A stretch of DNA of 7,926 nt, taken from assembly GCA_017648235.1 (NCBI GenBank), contig JAGCIZ010000155.1, positions 1 to 7,926 of the forward strand. Direction: 5' to 3'. The position numbers and the translations under genes are program-made. This DNA comes from Paludibacteraceae bacterium (GTDB lineage: Bacteria; Bacteroidota; Bacteroidia; Bacteroidales; Paludibacteraceae). Positions 5,840 through 7,926 of the stretch are shown piece by piece. The notes below the pieces were generated by a model. The model saw only the letters and a list, made by a program, of their open reading frames with translations, ran no database searches and was not told where the DNA came from. Each line of letters starts with the position of its first letter. Position 1 is the first letter of the stretch.

Positions 5840-7369
5840 TTACTGATGTTGTTCTCTCAAAAGATCGTTTACAATCTTCACTGGATTGAATGTTTCTATA
5901 GGAACTTCTACAAAGATAGTATTCCAGTTACTCATTGCTCCGTTCCATAGTCCGGGAAGTTCAAGTGCTTTCAACTCCTTTCCTTTGTAAGATTTTTGAG
6001 AAATAAAACCTGTTTGCTTGTCCACGTAATCCAACAAATTGAATTTTTCTCCTTCATAGTTACGCACAGCACAAACCAAATCAACTGGATTAAAATGTGT
6101 TGAAGTAGACATCAAACCTGCTTGCAAAGGATCTTTGGTATCAATCTGTGAACTTTCTAAGATCTGAGGGGCAGACACATTTTCAGCATCAAAAACCAAG
6201 AAAGGACCTCCACCTGGCTCTCCCAAATTGCGAACAACCCCACAAACACGAATCGGACGATTAAATTTCTTTATCAAGAACTCAATCCACTCCTCTCTAC
6301 TCATTTCATTTTGTTCATAGATATTGAGCATATTGTGGCAGAATGCCTTTGCGCTTTCTATTAAGTCATCACTGACATCTGCTTTATTCTCAAGTTGTTT
6401 CAAGTACTCAAAAATCTGATTTTGAACACCAACCAACAATCCTGCAAGCACTTTTTTGTACTCTACAGTAGGAGCTTTGAGTTTATCGGGCACAACATTA
6501 TCTATATTTTTTATAAAAATAATGTCAGCATCTATATCATTTAAATTCTCAATCAAAGCCCCATGTCCTCCGGGACGGAAAACCAAGTTTCCTTCATCGT
6601 CTCTAAATGGATTATTCTCCATATCTGCTGCAACAGTATCGGTAGAAGACTTTTGTTCCGAAAAATCCACAGAAAAACTCATACCATAGCGTTGTTCGTA
6701 TTTAGGAATTTCCGTCTCAATCAAGAATTTGAACAAACCTAAATGTTCCGACGATATCGTAAAATGAATATTAACCTCACCACTTGCATTGCCAGCATAA
6801 AGCGCACCTTCTAGCAAATGTTCTTGCACAGAAGTTCGCTTTTCCGAAGGATAAGCATGAAATTTAATCAAACCCTTAGGCAACGAACCATAATTAAGTC
6901 CCTGTTTTTCAAGCAGATTACGAACAACTGTTTTATATTGCTTTGCTTCAATAAGATTTTTTACTGAATTATTGTCATTTCTGAAACAAGCCTCATTCAA
7001 ATCTTCATAAAAAGGAAAATTTTCTATATGATTAAAGAAAATCAATTCTTCTGTTGTAGTTGGTTCCTCTGCTTCCTTTTCCAAAAATTCAAACAACCCT
7101 TTGAACATACGAGTTGCTGCACCAGAAGCCGGTACAAACTTCACTATTTTATTGTTGCTCTTCAAATAATTTTTCCAATCGGCCATAAATTCCGATTTCG
7201 CCTTCTCCGAAAGTACCAACACTCCCCCATTTTCCTCCGACGCAATGTCTTTTATCTTCAGTTTTGGGAAACCTGTCTTGAAAAAATTCAATTGTTCACC
7301 AATCTGCGCCTCTGAAATGTTCTTCTTTTTTAAAATCTCTAAATCGTTTGAACTAAACATAACTTTCAT
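5840..7369 (-). CDS. DUF4301 family protein, possible nucleotidyltransferase-fold enzyme
   Basis: This 509-residue protein matches what I know of DUF4301, a family found mainly in Bacteroidota and without an assigned function. Conserved-looking blocks are FVPASGAATRMFKGL (78-92), KFHAYPSEKRTSVQEHLLEG (169-188), FRPGGHGALIENL (264-276), IFIKNIDNVVP (284-294), RNLGEPGGGPF (380-390) and ELPGLWNGAMSNWN (470-483). There is no signal peptide or membrane segment, so it should be cytoplasmic. The order of the GAATRM, PGGHG and NIDN motifs recalls UDP-sugar pyrophosphorylases; that is my inference. The ATG at 7369 (MKVMFSS) was preferred because GGAG lies 9 nt before it. An ATG at 7360 is also possible; the TTG at 7384 is unlikely. 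It seems to be a single-gene transcript: a terminator follows directly and the upstream neighbour is divergent. Confidence 0.88.
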   Translation of the reverse strand: MKVMFSSNDLEILKKKNISEAQIGEQLNFFKTGFPKLKIKDIASEENGGVLVLSEKAKSEFMADWKNYLKSNNKIVKFVPASGAATRMFKGLFEFLEKEAEEPTTTEELIFFNHIENFPFYEDLNEACFRNDNNSVKNLIEAKQYKTVVRNLLEKQGLNYGSLPKGLIKFHAYPSEKRTSVQEHLLEGALYAGNASGEVNIHFTISSEHLGLFKFLIETEIPKYEQRYGMSFSVDFSEQKSSTDTVAADMENNPFRDDEGNLVFRPGGHGALIENLNDIDADIIFIKNIDNVVPDKLKAPTVEYKKVLAGLLVGVQNQIFEYLKQLENKADVSDDLIESAKAFCHNMLNIYEQNEMSREEWIEFLIKKFNRPIRVCGVVRNLGEPGGGPFLVFDAENVSAPQILESSQIDTKDPLQAGLMSTSTHFNPVDLVCAVRNYEGEKFNLLDYVDKQTGFISQKSYKGKELKALELPGLWNGAMSNWNTIFVEVPIETFNPVKIVNDLLREQHQ

Positions 7370-7381
7370 ATTTTTCTGCTC

Positions 7382-7389
7382 CAAAAATA
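7382..7389 (-). promoter_or_regulatory. Possible -7 box for the DUF4301 gene
   Basis: On the minus strand this reads TATTTTTG, matching TAnnTTTG, but no TTTG lies 19-21 nt upstream (the nearest is about 29 nt away). If used, transcription would begin near 7375. That leaves almost no leader for the ATG at 7369, and the GGAG that favours that start would be outside the transcript, so the ATG at 7360 would then fit better. The conflict and the AT-rich setting make this call weak. Confidence 0.3.
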
Positions 7390-7428
7390 ATTATTATTCC
7401 ACAGAAAAAAAATTTTAACAAAAAAACA

Positions 7429-7436
7429 TAACTTTG
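7429..7436 (+). promoter_or_regulatory. -7 box for the ArsG-like gene
   Basis: TAACTTTG is a full match to the Bacteroidota -7 form TAnnTTTG and lies 42 nt before the ATG at 7479. The expected start point near 7443 gives a leader of about 36 nt. The -33 region is A-rich without TTTG, so the call rests on the -7 box and its sensible distance from the gene. Confidence 0.48.
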
Positions 7437-7478
7437 TTGCTCAAAAAAAAATCTAACTAAGTTTTCATTTAGAACAAA

Positions 7479-7926
7479 ATGGAATTTCTTTTATCAACAA
7501 TTCAAAATAATACTTCCCCATTTTTAGTGGCTTTTTTGCTAGGTTTATTTGTAAACATCAGCCCTTGTCCACTATGCACGAACATCACAACACTTGCCTT
7601 TTTAGGGAAAGATTTAGGCAATAAAAAAAAACTTTTACGAAATAGTTCTCTCTACGTTTTAGGAAAAATTTCGGCATATACAAATTTAGCCACATCTCTT
7701 TACTTCATAGCAGACAAACTAAAAATCAGAAACCTATTTGAATCTTATGGAGAAAAAATTTTAGGAATAATTCTCATCGTTGCAGGAATTTTGCTACTCG
7801 ATGTCATAAAATTTCACAAACACAATGAAAATTGCAACCACAAGCTTTTTTCTCCCCAAAATTATTTTAGCAGAAAAGGAGCTTTTTGGTTAGGAGTTGC
7901 TTTCGCCTTAGCTTTTTGCACTTATA
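7479..7926 (+). CDS. ArsG/CcdA/DsbD-like inner-membrane transporter, N-terminal part
   Basis: This is the first 149 codons of a polytopic membrane protein running off the right edge. It resembles the DsbD/CcdA transmembrane superfamily, in particular proteins annotated as ArsG-family (aminobenzylarsenical efflux permease) transporters. Family marks are SPCPLCTN at 28-35 in the first membrane segment and FALAFCTY at 142-149 in a later one. The cysteines C30 and C147 correspond to the paired membrane cysteines that pass electrons in DsbD/CcdA. Hydrophobic segments lie at about 14-42, 58-77 and 94-110, with a fourth beginning near 136. A histidine-containing loop (HKHNENCNH, 113-121) sits between them. 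An extra cysteine, C33, makes a CPLC motif. The substrate is unknown: electron transfer to a periplasmic thioredoxin-like partner and efflux of a small compound are both possible. The ATG gives a full first membrane segment. The gene is divergent from DUF4301; its partners would lie to the right. Confidence 0.78.
   Translation, partial: MEFLLSTIQNNTSPFLVAFLLGLFVNISPCPLCTNITTLAFLGKDLGNKKKLLRNSSLYVLGKISAYTNLATSLYFIADKLKIRNLFESYGEKILGIILIVAGILLLDVIKFHKHNENCNHKLFSPQNYFSRKGAFWLGVAFALAFCTY

Overview
The window reads as chromosomal DNA from an AT-rich member of the Bacteroidota, most likely order Bacteroidales. The support is threefold: the protein families present (DUF4301, a PorT-like outer-membrane barrel, a serine-type S1 sulfatase, a long class II ribonucleotide reductase), TAnnTTTG-type promoter boxes upstream of genes, and mostly AT-rich leaders with few Shine-Dalgarno sequences. 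Nothing looks mobile: there is no insertion sequence, integrase, tRNA, rRNA or CRISPR array. Genus cannot be set from this sequence.

Layout. Six genes run leftward on the minus strand and one runs rightward at the right edge. (1) 1-2793: an adenosylcobalamin-dependent ribonucleotide reductase (nrdJ) is followed after 7 nt by the start of a CCA-adding/poly(A) polymerase-type nucleotidyltransferase, which is cut by the window edge. (2) 2794-2986: a 193-bp AT-rich gap holding a possible nrdJ promoter. (3) 2987-5695: an apparent three-gene operon in transcription order: an FKBP-like lipoprotein, a PorT-like outer-membrane beta-barrel (4-nt ATGA overlap) and a periplasmic sulfatase (10-nt gap). 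A good -7 box lies just upstream. (4) 5801-5833: a strong hairpin terminator closing the next gene. (5) 5840-7369: a DUF4301 protein of 509 residues. (6) About 7370-7478: a short divergent intergenic region with a -7-like box on each strand. (7) 7479-7926, plus strand: the first 149 codons of an ArsG/CcdA/DsbD-like membrane protein, cut by the edge.

How the genes fit together. nrdJ supplies deoxynucleotides without oxygen or a second subunit, as expected in an anaerobe. The lipoprotein, barrel and sulfatase are all predicted to be exported, so this operon acts at the cell envelope. The ArsG-like protein would move reducing equivalents or a small substrate across the inner membrane.

The most interesting observation is in the DUF4301 protein. 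It carries three short motifs, in the right order, that resemble those of UDP-sugar pyrophosphorylases, which suggests a nucleotidyltransferase fold. Other points worth a look are an FKBP domain lacking key catalytic-pocket residues, an extra cysteine making a CPLC motif in the ArsG-like protein, and three genes whose longest reading frames begin at implausible TTG codons.
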